From: Apilactobacillus sp. | GTDB lineage: Bacteria > Bacillota > Bacilli > Lactobacillales > Lactobacillaceae | Direction of reading: 5' to 3' | NCBI RefSeq assembly: GCF_025290035.1 | Contig: NZ_JAMBKT010000005.1 | Coordinates: 1 to 53,392, forward strand | DNA length: 53,392 bases | Shown here: positions 46,681 through 53,392 of the stretch, piece by piece | How positions within the stretch are numbered: the stretch's first letter is position 1 | Layout: each line of letters opens with the position of its first letter | Made by a program: the position numbers and the translations under genes | Notes under the pieces: model-generated | Seen by the model: only the letters and a program-made list of their open reading frames with translations | The model's database searches: none | Told to the model about the DNA's origin: nothing

Positions 46681-46720
46681 AAAACCTCCTTTCTACGAAT
46701 ATAAGAATGGAGGTTTTTTT
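46681..46720 (+). promoter_or_regulatory. terminator-like hairpin spanning the comG promoter and the comGA ribosome site
   Basis: AAAACCTCC (46681-46689) pairs with GGAGGTTTT (46709-46717). A TTCT/AGAA helix continues inside, and a T-run (46714-46720) follows. The 3' arm is the comGA Shine-Dalgarno GGAGG and the loop contains the combox. It lies only ten bases after the yebC terminator, so it is not needed to end yebC. Confidence 0.8.
46694..46701 (+). promoter_or_regulatory. combox (TACGAATA), ComX/SigX-type -10 element of comG
   Basis: An exact match to the eight-base cin/combox element of late competence promoters in streptococci and lactococci, with a pyrimidine-rich stretch before it. 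A start 6-8 bases downstream would place the 5' end at about 46708, almost on the ribosome site. No SigA promoter fits in the short gap after the yebC terminator. Confidence 0.75.
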
Positions 46721-46721
46721 G

Positions 46722-47576
46722 ATGGACATACAATTATATTTTAAGAAGTTAATATCGACTTCATGTGATAAAAGAATTGAAGATATATTTATCCTGCCTG
46801 AGGAGAATAAATATGTGTTAAAGGCCAAAAATGGATATGGAATTATATTTCAAGAAACACTAAAAACTGATATCGCACTAAAGTTAATTAACTATTGTAA
46901 GTATATAAGTGGAATGAGTTTGAGTGAAAAAAGGCGTCCTCAAGTGGGATCAATTAGTGACCAATTAGATTTTTTCTTACGGATTTCTACTGTGGGAAAT
47001 TTTCAAAATGAAGAATCAATGGTGATTAGAATTATCTATGCGCTTGATAATAAGCAGATAACATATAAAGATGACGATATTTTACATCAAATCATAAAAA
47101 ACACTGATGAATCAGGTCTGATAATTTTTGCTGGAAAAACAGGATCTGGTAAAACGACATCTGTTTATAAGATTGCGGATGAAATCGCTAAAAATAAGAT
47201 GATTATGAGTATTGAAGATCCTGTTGAAATCAGAAATAAATCATTTTTACAGTTACAAGTGAATGATATTGCAGGGATGGACTATGATGAGTTGATTAAG
47301 GTTGGATTGAGACATAGACCAGATGTCTTTATCATCGGCGAAATTAGAGATGCTAAAACCGCCAATGCAGCAATTAGGGCCGCATTATCTGGTCATTTGG
47401 TACTGACAACAATTCATGCGAGAAGCTGCAAAGGGGTTATAAATAGATTAATCCAATTAGGATGTGAGTATTCTGATGTTAAGAGTAGTTTAAATACGAT
47501 TGTATATCAGCGCATGTTATTAAATGATGATGGTGATTTAATGGCAGATTTAGAAATCATTAATAATGAAAACTAG
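46722..47576 (+). CDS. comGA: competence pseudopilus ATPase ComGA
   Basis: A 284-residue GspE/PilB-type traffic ATPase with Walker A AGKTGSGKTT (residues 137-146), the Asp box region SIEDPVEI, Walker B IIGEIRDAKTANAAIRAALSGHLVLTTIHA and its His box. It powers the competence pseudopilus for DNA uptake. It is shorter than Bacillus ComGA (about 356) but complete in motifs. The start is ATG 46722, eight bases after GGAGG; an in-frame ATG at 46707 lies before that site. Confidence 0.95.
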   Translation: MDIQLYFKKLISTSCDKRIEDIFILPEENKYVLKAKNGYGIIFQETLKTDIALKLINYCKYISGMSLSEKRRPQVGSISDQLDFFLRISTVGNFQNEESMVIRIIYALDNKQITYKDDDILHQIIKNTDESGLIIFAGKTGSGKTTSVYKIADEIAKNKMIMSIEDPVEIRNKSFLQLQVNDIAGMDYDELIKVGLRHRPDVFIIGEIRDAKTANAAIRAALSGHLVLTTIHARSCKGVINRLIQLGCEYSDVKSSLNTIVYQRMLLNDDGDLMADLEIINNEN

Positions 47577-47598
47577 TGATGGGAACGGGCGTCTAAAA

Positions 47599-48570
47599 AT
47601 GAAAAAATTAAATTTAAAAAGGCAATATGTATTATTTAAGCTGATGAGTGATTTATTGAATGCTGGATATAATCTAAAACAAGTAATTCAATTTATCAAG
47701 GAGATGGATAATTGCGTAAAGGAATATGATTATATTGAGAATCAGCTACTTAGTGGAAAAAGTTTTAGTGATAGTGTTGATGGGTTAATCAATGCCGAAT
47801 TTGTAAATCAAATTATGATTAGTGAACGTTATGGTAATTTAGCAAAATGCTTGTCTGAACTTAGTAAGTTTATTCAACGTAGAATACAGAACGAATCAAA
47901 AATTAAAGAGGTGCTATGTTATCCGATTGTTTTGATAATGATGTTGATATTTACGGTGTTTGCAATCAATGAATTGGTATTGCCGCAGTTAAACAACGTC
48001 AGTACCATTAATCAATATGACTTTAGTATGCTCTATGTTTTCGTTGGAATAGTTATTATTACGTTGTTAGGATTAGCATATTTTTATAATAAATTATCTA
48101 TACTAGAAAAAAGAAATTATATTTGTAGAATTCCCTTTATAGGTAGGATTTATCAAAGCTATATTGCATATGTTTTATCAATGGAATTAAGCATGTTATT
48201 AAGTAGTGGAATGGAGCTCATTCAAGTAGTGCGAATATTAAAAACCTTAAAAAAAAATACACTATTGAATGTTTTAGGAATCGAATTATCCAAATGTGCA
48301 AAGGTTGGTGAAGAGGTTACTAAGTTGATCAATAAATATCGTTTTTTACCGTCAGAATACAATAGTTTCTTCACTAGTGGGAAAACTATTAATGATATAC
48401 AAGATGAGCTGATTATTTTTTCGAAAATTAAATTTTCCGATATGAATAAACAGGTTAATCGTTTAATAAATATGATTCAGCCAATACTATTTTTAATAAT
48501 TGGGGTATGTATTATCGTGGCATATCTATTAGTTTTGGCACCAATATATTCTTCATTGAAAGGAATTTAG
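47599..48570 (+). CDS. comGB: competence pseudopilus membrane protein ComGB
   Basis: A 323-residue type II secretion F-type protein with two T2SF repeats and three membrane segments (about 115-140, 155-175 and near the C-terminus, 297-318). It is the membrane platform for pseudopilus assembly. I prefer ATG 47599, which gives the Bacillus-like length; an in-frame ATG at 47566 overlapping comGA is possible but has no ribosome site. Confidence 0.9.
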   Translation: MKKLNLKRQYVLFKLMSDLLNAGYNLKQVIQFIKEMDNCVKEYDYIENQLLSGKSFSDSVDGLINAEFVNQIMISERYGNLAKCLSELSKFIQRRIQNESKIKEVLCYPIVLIMMLIFTVFAINELVLPQLNNVSTINQYDFSMLYVFVGIVIITLLGLAYFYNKLSILEKRNYICRIPFIGRIYQSYIAYVLSMELSMLLSSGMELIQVVRILKTLKKNTLLNVLGIELSKCAKVGEEVTKLINKYRFLPSEYNSFFTSGKTINDIQDELIIFSKIKFSDMNKQVNRLINMIQPILFLIIGVCIIVAYLLVLAPIYSSLKGI

Positions 48571-48573
48571 AAA

Positions 48574-48879
48574 TTGAAAAATAAAAAAGATGGATTCACC
48601 TTAATAGAAATGACAGTAGTTTTGTTTATTATTTCGTTATTAATATTAATCATTGTTCCCAATATTTCTGGACAAAAGAAACACGCTAATAAGATACACA
48701 TACACGCAATGAGTACAATGATTCAAGGACAAGTAGATGCTTTATCTGACGAGTCAAACAATAAAAATATTGGATTTACGGATCTGGTTAGTAAAGGATA
48801 TTTAACTGATAAACAAGTAAAACAAGCAGAATCGGATGGAATCAAGATTGAGAATAATAAAGTTATTGAAGATGAATAG
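48574..48879 (+). CDS. comGC: competence major pseudopilin ComGC
   Basis: A 101-residue prepilin with the class III motif KKDG^FTLIEMTVVL: cleavage after Gly, Phe at +1 and Glu at +5, followed by the hydrophobic helix. ComGC is the main pseudopilin. The start codon is TTG, immediately after comGB; the only purine-rich stretch before it is TTTAGAAA, a weak site that suggests coupling to comGB. The prepilin peptidase gene (comC) is not in the window. Confidence 0.93.
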   Translation: MKNKKDGFTLIEMTVVLFIISLLILIIVPNISGQKKHANKIHIHAMSTMIQGQVDALSDESNNKNIGFTDLVSKGYLTDKQVKQAESDGIKIENNKVIEDE

Positions 48880-49291
48880 GACTGGCTTTTCTACTTTTGA
48901 AATGATTGTTGTTTTGTTAATGGCCACTGTATTTTTTTCAATGACTTTATTTATGTTTAATTCACTAAAATACAATCATTCTCAAAACGATAAGGTGTTT
49001 TGGGAGTTGTTTAAATCGAATTGGGAGGCAACTATTGAATCATCGAAAGTTAATCATATCGATAGTAGCATTTATATTTCAAACCATCATGTAATTTTTC
49101 AAAATCACATTAAAGAAAGTTCAATCACAGTTCCCGACAATATGGTCACGCCAGCTGATTTTAATATTCAAATAAAAAGAAATGGTTATATTGCTCCTAA
49201 GACATATTATTGGTTGATTAAAAATCAAAATAAGAAGTATATTCAGAAAATACAAATGGGATGGGGCGTTTATAGATTATATGAAAGATAA
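48872..49291 (+). CDS. comGD: minor pseudopilin ComGD
   Basis: A 139-residue protein with prepilin motif RTG^FSTFEMIVVL (Glu at +5) and hydrophobic helix. The ATG at 48872 overlaps the comGC stop and yields a short basic leader. A longer in-frame ATG at 48836 would add residues before the prepilin leader and is less likely. It is a minor component of the pseudopilus. Confidence 0.87.
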   Translation: MNRTGFSTFEMIVVLLMATVFFSMTLFMFNSLKYNHSQNDKVFWELFKSNWEATIESSKVNHIDSSIYISNHHVIFQNHIKESSITVPDNMVTPADFNIQIKRNGYIAPKTYYWLIKNQNKKYIQKIQMGWGVYRLYER

Positions 49292-49466
49292 GAGAAATGG
49301 TTTTTTAATGATAGATGCAATGATTGCGTTATTAATAATCTCGACAAGCATAATTGTTTTCTCAGACTTTAACGCAACGATGAATAAAAATTTAGATGAA
49401 AGAAAAAAAGTATTGATCAAAAAAAGGATTAGTTATGAAAAGCAAAAAGGCGTTTACGATGATTGA
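49281..49466 (+). CDS. small minor pseudopilin, ComGE-like
   Basis: A 61-residue product with a basic leader, KRNG^FLMIDAMIALLIIS: Gly then Phe as in prepilins, but Asp at +5 instead of Glu. It has a single hydrophobic helix and a short charged tail. Position and leader identify it as ComGE-like, though it is about half the length of Bacillus ComGE (115). It overlaps comGD by 11 bases and the next gene by 32 bases. Truncation of an originally longer gene is possible. Confidence 0.75.
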   Translation: MKDKRNGFLMIDAMIALLIISTSIIVFSDFNATMNKNLDERKKVLIKKRISYEKQKGVYDD

Positions 49467-49860
49467 GAGTGTAATTAGTATATTTATTTTATCTTTGATT
49501 GCGGTGTTAGCTATATCAATTCATCCATTTATTGAAAAGTCACAATCAGATAGCAGGGAAAATGTTATAGATTATCAGCTATTTTTGAAGGAAATCGAGT
49601 CCGATAAGTTTAACTTTGTTTTGAAAGATGTTAGCAGTAGCGAAGTCTATCTTTATAGCAAAACAAATAAAAAAGAATACAAGCTAAAACAAAGTAAGCA
49701 GTCATTAATCTTATCTGGTGAAAAGAGTGGATATCTACCAATGTTAGATAAGATAAGAAGTGTATTCTTTTCGAAGAGCGGTCACCATTTCGCAATAAAC
49801 GTAAGCTTTATTAATGGTGAACAATATACAAATGTGAGTGTAATAAAAAATGAGAAATAA
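49435..49860 (+). CDS. comGF: minor pseudopilin ComGF-like
   Basis: A 141-residue protein with a basic leader and the prepilin-like start KKA^FTMIESVISIFIL: Glu at +5 is present, but the residue before Phe is Ala, not Gly. The ComGF domain follows. Overlap with the preceding gene indicates translational coupling. Confidence 0.83.
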   Translation: MKSKKAFTMIESVISIFILSLIAVLAISIHPFIEKSQSDSRENVIDYQLFLKEIESDKFNFVLKDVSSSEVYLYSKTNKKEYKLKQSKQSLILSGEKSGYLPMLDKIRSVFFSKSGHHFAINVSFINGEQYTNVSVIKNEK

Positions 49861-49993
49861 AAAGGGTTCTGCAACGATGGTTGCCATATTAATTGCACTA
49901 ATAATATCGTCAATCTTATTAGTTAAATATGAAAAATATAATACTGAAATTCAAACAATTAATAAAATTATCAAAAGTTATCCAAATACCTAA
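49850..49993 (+). CDS. very small ComGG-like protein
   Basis: A 47-residue ORF starting inside the last codons of comGF (11-base overlap) and reading MRNKKGSATMVAILIALI at the start. The basic leader, the Lys-Lys-Gly and the hydrophobic helix resemble ComGG of lactobacilli, and the position as last comG gene fits. It is far shorter than Bacillus ComGG (124), with only about 20 residues after the helix. No alternative gene occupies this stretch. It may be a remnant. Confidence 0.6.
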   Translation: MRNKKGSATMVAILIALIISSILLVKYEKYNTEIQTINKIIKSYPNT

Positions 49994-50021
49994 TTTATCT
50001 TAAAGTAATTAGTGGTTTATC

Positions 50022-50051
50022 TTGAATTTTATGCTAAAAATCTGGTAATAT
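50022..50051 (+). promoter_or_regulatory. promoter of ytxK-ackA, TTGAAT-18-TAATAT
   Basis: Hexamers separated by 18 bases lie in the gap between the last comG gene and ytxK, about 45 bases before the start. Confidence 0.5.
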
Positions 50052-50093
50052 GAAAGTTGTTATTAAGTGATAATACTTTTAGGGGAGTTGAGT

Positions 50094-51128
50094 GTGCTGA
50101 CTGAGAGAGATACAGAAACTCTGTTTAAAGTTTTAAATTCTTCTACTGAACTTCTAAAAGATAAGTTAGGGATATCTTACCTAGATGCTTTCATCGAAAC
50201 TGGAGATAACCTAATTAATAATGGTGAAGTGCATGTTGAAGAAGGTATGCCAGATAGTGACACTGTTTCTAAATTAGAGAAAATATATAGCGAAATAGAT
50301 TATCATAAGCTTGATGCTGAAACTGTTAGAAAAGCTGTTCAAATTTGTATGATAAAAGCTACTAAAGAAGATGCTATTCAGGCTAACCATCAAATTACTC
50401 CAGATACCATAGCTTCAATTATGGGATATTTAGTAATTAGATTAGTAAAAGAAGATAAGCAATTACAAATATTAGACGTTTCTGTTGGGATGGGGAATCT
50501 ATTATCTACAGTTGTTAATCAACTAAAAGATGCTATTAAGGAAGTTGATATACATACAGTTGGAATCGATAATGATGATTCAATGCTTGCTGTAGCAAGT
50601 ATTAATTCTCAAATGCAACAAAATAGCGATAATAGTGAATTGATTTATCAAGATTCTGTTGCAAACATCCTAGTAGATGATGCAGATTTAGTTATTTCAG
50701 ATTTACCAATTGGGTATTATCCAATCGATGAAAATACTGCTAATTACAAGACTAGATCTTCCGATGGACATTCATTTGCGCACCATCTATTAATTGAGCA
50801 AGGGATGAATCACATTAAACCCGGCGGATTTGGAGTGTTTTTAGTACCAAGTAATCTATTTGATACTACCGAATCAAAAGGTCTTTTAAAATGGATTCAA
50901 GATAATGCCTACTTACAAGCATTATTAAACCTTCCAAAAGAGATATTTAACAATGAAAATGCTCAAAAGGCCATCCTAATTTTACAAAAACATGGTGATA
51001 ACGCTCATCAAGTTGAAAAAATTATGATTGGTGAATTTCCATCATTTAAACAACCTTCAGCATTCCAAAAGTTTTTAGCTGAAATCGTTGAATGGGAAGA
51101 AAAAGATTTATTAACAAATAAAGGTTAG
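50094..51128 (+). CDS. class I SAM-dependent methyltransferase (YtxK-like)
   Basis: A 344-residue N6-adenine-methylase-fold protein. Motif I is seen as LDVSVGMGNLLS, and the catalytic motif IV (normally NPPY-like) reads DLPIGYYP. This is the YtxK family found between comG and ackA in lactobacilli and Bacillus; the substrate is unknown. No restriction partner is nearby, so a role in a restriction-modification system is unlikely. I start at GTG 50094, six bases after AGGGGAG; GTG 50067 lies before that site. Confidence 0.85.
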   Translation: MLTERDTETLFKVLNSSTELLKDKLGISYLDAFIETGDNLINNGEVHVEEGMPDSDTVSKLEKIYSEIDYHKLDAETVRKAVQICMIKATKEDAIQANHQITPDTIASIMGYLVIRLVKEDKQLQILDVSVGMGNLLSTVVNQLKDAIKEVDIHTVGIDNDDSMLAVASINSQMQQNSDNSELIYQDSVANILVDDADLVISDLPIGYYPIDENTANYKTRSSDGHSFAHHLLIEQGMNHIKPGGFGVFLVPSNLFDTTESKGLLKWIQDNAYLQALLNLPKEIFNNENAQKAILILQKHGDNAHQVEKIMIGEFPSFKQPSAFQKFLAEIVEWEEKDLLTNKG

Positions 51129-51138
51129 GAGAACTATT

Positions 51139-52326
51139 ATGGGAAAATCAATTGCAATTAACGCAGGAAGTTCCACATTAAAATTTAAATTATTTGAAAT
51201 GCCATCAGAAAAACTAATTTCAAGCGGAGCTATTGATAGAATCGGTCTATCAAACTCTGATGTTGAAATCAAATATGGCGATGGTGAAAAGTTCCAAAAA
51301 ACTATGGACGTTAATAATCACGAAGAAGCTATCAAACTTGTATTAGACAAGCTTCTAAGCCTAAGTATTATTGAAAACTATGACGAAATTACAGGTGTCG
51401 GTCACCGTGTTGTTGCTGGTGGAGAATACTTTACTGACTCAGTAATTATTGATGATGATGTTTTAAGCAAACTAGAAGAACTTTCAGAACTTGCTCCATT
51501 ACATGAACCAGCTAACATTCTAGGAATCAAAGCATTTAAGAAGGTATTACCAGATGTAATTAGTGTTGCGGTTTTTGATACTTCTTTCCATACTTCAATG
51601 CCTGAAGAAAACTACATGTACGCTTTACCATACAAGTACTACACTGAACATAAAGCAAGAAAATACGGTGCACATGGTACCAGTTATAGATATGTTTCTG
51701 GTCGTGCAGCTGCAATGATGGGTAAACCACTTGAAGATTTAAAACTTGTTATTATGCATTTAGGTGCTGGTGCATCAATTTGTGCCGTAGATCATGGTAA
51801 GTCATTAGATACTTCAATGGGCTTCACTCCTTTAACTGGAATTATGATGGCTACTAGATCAGGAGATGTTGATCCTTCACTATTAGCTTACATCATGGAA
51901 AAAGAAGGAATCACAGATATTAATGAAATGATTAATATCTTAAACAAGCAATCAGGTTTAGTTGGTGTATCTGAAGTTTCAGCTGATATGAGAGATTTAG
52001 AAGCAGTTAAAGCAGATAACCATCAAGCTGAATTAGCTCGTAATATGTACATGAACAGAATTGTTAAATACGTTGGTCAATACGTTGCAGAAATGAACGG
52101 TGTTGATGGAGTTGTATTCACAGCTGGTGTTGGTGAAAATGATATTGGCATTAGAGAAGAAATTGCGGAAAAGCTAAGTTACTTTGGTGTTAAGGTTGAT
52201 TCAGAAAAGAACCACATTCGCGCTGTTGAACGTGACATTAGTGCCGATGACGCTAAGATCAAGACTTTATTAATTCCAACTAACGAAGAATTAATGATTG
52301 TAAAAGATATCGAACGTCTAAAATAA
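51139..52326 (+). CDS. ackA: acetate kinase
   Basis: A 395-residue acetate kinase with the phosphate-binding start NAGSSTLKFKLFEMP, the middle HLGAGAS motif and the FTAGVGEND motif near the C-terminus. It converts acetyl phosphate and ADP to acetate and ATP, an energy-yielding step in lactobacilli. It starts 10 bases after ytxK with GGAGAA, and ends at a strong terminator. Confidence 0.97.
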   Translation: MGKSIAINAGSSTLKFKLFEMPSEKLISSGAIDRIGLSNSDVEIKYGDGEKFQKTMDVNNHEEAIKLVLDKLLSLSIIENYDEITGVGHRVVAGGEYFTDSVIIDDDVLSKLEELSELAPLHEPANILGIKAFKKVLPDVISVAVFDTSFHTSMPEENYMYALPYKYYTEHKARKYGAHGTSYRYVSGRAAAMMGKPLEDLKLVIMHLGAGASICAVDHGKSLDTSMGFTPLTGIMMATRSGDVDPSLLAYIMEKEGITDINEMINILNKQSGLVGVSEVSADMRDLEAVKADNHQAELARNMYMNRIVKYVGQYVAEMNGVDGVVFTAGVGENDIGIREEIAEKLSYFGVKVDSEKNHIRAVERDISADDAKIKTLLIPTNEELMIVKDIERLK

Positions 52327-52329
52327 TTT

Positions 52330-52364
52330 AAAGAGGATGCTATTAATAGCATCCTCTTTTATTT
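52330..52364 (+). terminator. rho-independent terminator after ackA
   Basis: AAAGAGGATGCTATT and its perfect complement form a 15-base-pair stem with T residues after it. Confidence 0.93.
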
Positions 52365-52415
52365 TCATGGATTGATGAAAATAATTCAACTTAAAATATA
52401 TAACATGAATAAATG

Positions 52416-52456
52416 TTGATACACCAATGTTTGTAATTATCATGAAAGCTTTGTCA
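52416..52456 (+). promoter_or_regulatory. promoter with overlapping cre-like site before the permease
   Basis: TTGATA (52416-52421) and TATCAT (52438-52443) are 16 bases apart. TGAAAGCTTTGTCA (52443-52456) follows at once; it matches the cre consensus except for the central G (here T). Its position over the transcription start would allow CcpA repression. The remaining bases up to the permease gene (52457-52532) show no other signal. Confidence 0.45.
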
Positions 52457-52532
52457 GCAAGGGCAGAGATACTATTTAATAGCATTTTATGTAATAATTA
52501 TTCTCATAGAACTTTAATAGGAGGGTGATGAA

Positions 52533-53392
52533 ATGGAAGAATCACCGAAAACAGAAAACGTTGAATTATCTAGAGGATTAAAGAACCGCCACGTTCAATT
52601 AATTGCTCTAGGAGGAACAATTGGTACAGGATTGTTCTTAGGTGCTGGTGAATCAATTCAATTCGCTGGACCATCTATTATTTTGGCATACTTAATTGCT
52701 GGAATTGCCGGATTCTTTATTATGAGATCACTTGGTGAATTGCTATTATCTAACGTTAATTGTCATTCATACATTGAATTTATTGAAAAATATTTAGGCG
52801 AAAAGCTTGGATTTGTCGCTGGATGGACATATTGGGCTTGTTGGATAACAATTGCAATGGCTGAAATAACTGCTGCTAGTTTATATATTAAGTACTGGTT
52901 CCCAAGTATTCCACAATGGATTACAGGTTTAGTTATTATTATTATCTTGTTCTTATTGAATACAGTTAATGTTTCAGCATTTGGGGAAACTGAATTCTGG
53001 TTTGCATTAATAAAGGTAATTGCTATTTTAGCGCTAATTGCTACTGGTGTTGTATTGGTTATTATTAACTATAAAACACCCGTTGGACATGCTAGTTTAG
53101 GTAATCTATTTGGTCACAAAATGTTTGCTCACGGATTATCTGGTTTCTTTATGAGTTTCCAAATGGTTATTTTCAGTTTTGCTGGAATTGAAATGATTGG
53201 AATGACAGCTTCAGAAACACATAATCCACAAAAGGTTATTCCTAAGGCTATTAACGAAGTTCCATCAAGAATTTTAATTTTCTACATTGGATCATTAATT
53301 GCTTTAATGTGTATCTACCCATGGAACTTCATCAATGCTGACTCAAGTCCATTCGTACAAGTTTTCCAAAATATTGGAATTGGAGCTGCTGC
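52533..53392 (+). CDS. APC-superfamily amino acid permease (cut by window edge)
   Basis: The first 286 residues of an amino acid transporter of the AAT family. The N-terminus LSRGLKNRHVQLIALGGTIGTGLFLGAG is the conserved substrate/ion-binding region of helix 1. At least seven hydrophobic segments follow, with the FSFAGIEMIGMTASE stretch of helix 6. The substrate cannot be predicted from this part. AGGAGGGTG precedes the ATG. The gene continues past the window. Confidence 0.93.
   Translation, partial: MEESPKTENVELSRGLKNRHVQLIALGGTIGTGLFLGAGESIQFAGPSIILAYLIAGIAGFFIMRSLGELLLSNVNCHSYIEFIEKYLGEKLGFVAGWTYWACWITIAMAEITAASLYIKYWFPSIPQWITGLVIIIILFLLNTVNVSAFGETEFWFALIKVIAILALIATGVVLVIINYKTPVGHASLGNLFGHKMFAHGLSGFFMSFQMVIFSFAGIEMIGMTASETHNPQKVIPKAINEVPSRILIFYIGSLIALMCIYPWNFINADSSPFVQVFQNIGIGAA

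Noticed and set aside
50094-51128. The DNA-methylase-like gene as part of a restriction-modification or defence system.
   Set aside because: Its neighbours are comG and ackA in the conserved lactobacillar order, no nuclease or specificity gene is present, and its motif fits the YtxK family.
1-53392. Possible CRISPR array, insertion sequence, prophage or genomic island.
   Set aside because: No direct-repeat array, transposase, integrase, phage gene, tRNA-adjacent junction or change in base composition was seen; gene order is ordinary core chromosome throughout.

Overview
The window is a gene-dense, visibly AT-rich chromosomal stretch from a low-GC Firmicute, almost certainly a member of the Lactobacillaceae. 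The evidence is the gene order (ezrA-nifZ-thiI, mreBCD-minCD, ymfF-ymfH-rodZ-pgsA-cinA-recA-rny, mutSL-ruvAB, alaS-ireB-ruvX, zapA-cvpA-mutS2-trxA, ccpA, yebC-comG-ytxK-ackA), T-box control of aminoacyl-tRNA synthetases, and strong GGAGG-type ribosome binding sites. The very low GC and the small gene set would fit the Apilactobacillus/Fructilactobacillus side of the family, but the genus is not established from sequence alone. I see no insertion sequence, prophage, CRISPR array, tRNA, rRNA or defence island; this is core chromosome.

Layout. 1-0.7 kb (minus strand): the first codons of rpsD with its leader, and a free methionine-R-sulfoxide reductase. 0.86-5.6 kb: ezrA, the cysteine desulfurase/ThiI pair for 4-thiouridine, and thiol peroxidase. 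5.65-10 kb: T-box-controlled valS, then folC. 10-14.1 kb: cell shape and division site selection (mreBCD, minCD). 14.1-16.6 kb: a T-box-controlled polar amino acid ABC transporter. 16.6-24.9 kb: an M16 peptidase pair, a RodZ-like protein, pgsA, a CinA C-terminal-domain protein, recA behind an SOS box, RNase Y and YmdB. 24.9-31.5 kb: mismatch repair and Holliday junction genes, then yajC. 31.6-41.7 kb: nrnA, a DEAD-box helicase, T-box-controlled alaS, the ireB-ruvX-yrzB cluster, zapA-cvpA-mutS2 and trxA. 41.7-46.6 kb: yslB (minus), murI, rdgB, two small envelope proteins, ccpA and yebC. 46.7-50 kb: the comG pseudopilus operon, including a 47-residue comGG-like gene. 50-53.4 kb: ytxK-ackA and the start of an amino acid permease.

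Regulation visible in the sequence: three T-boxes (valS, amino acid ABC transporter, alaS), an rpsD leader, a LexA box at recA, cre-like sites at ccpA and before the permease, and an exact ComX-type promoter element (TACGAATA) before comGA.

The two observations most worth following are these. (1) RNase Y appears to have a degraded HD active site: HD is HE, the downstream HH is DN and the distal metal-binding Asp is Asn, while its KH domain and the neighbouring YmdB look intact. (2) The comG promoter element lies in the loop of a terminator-like hairpin whose 3' arm is the comGA Shine-Dalgarno sequence. This arrangement could block read-through expression of comG and leave only ComX-initiated transcripts translatable.
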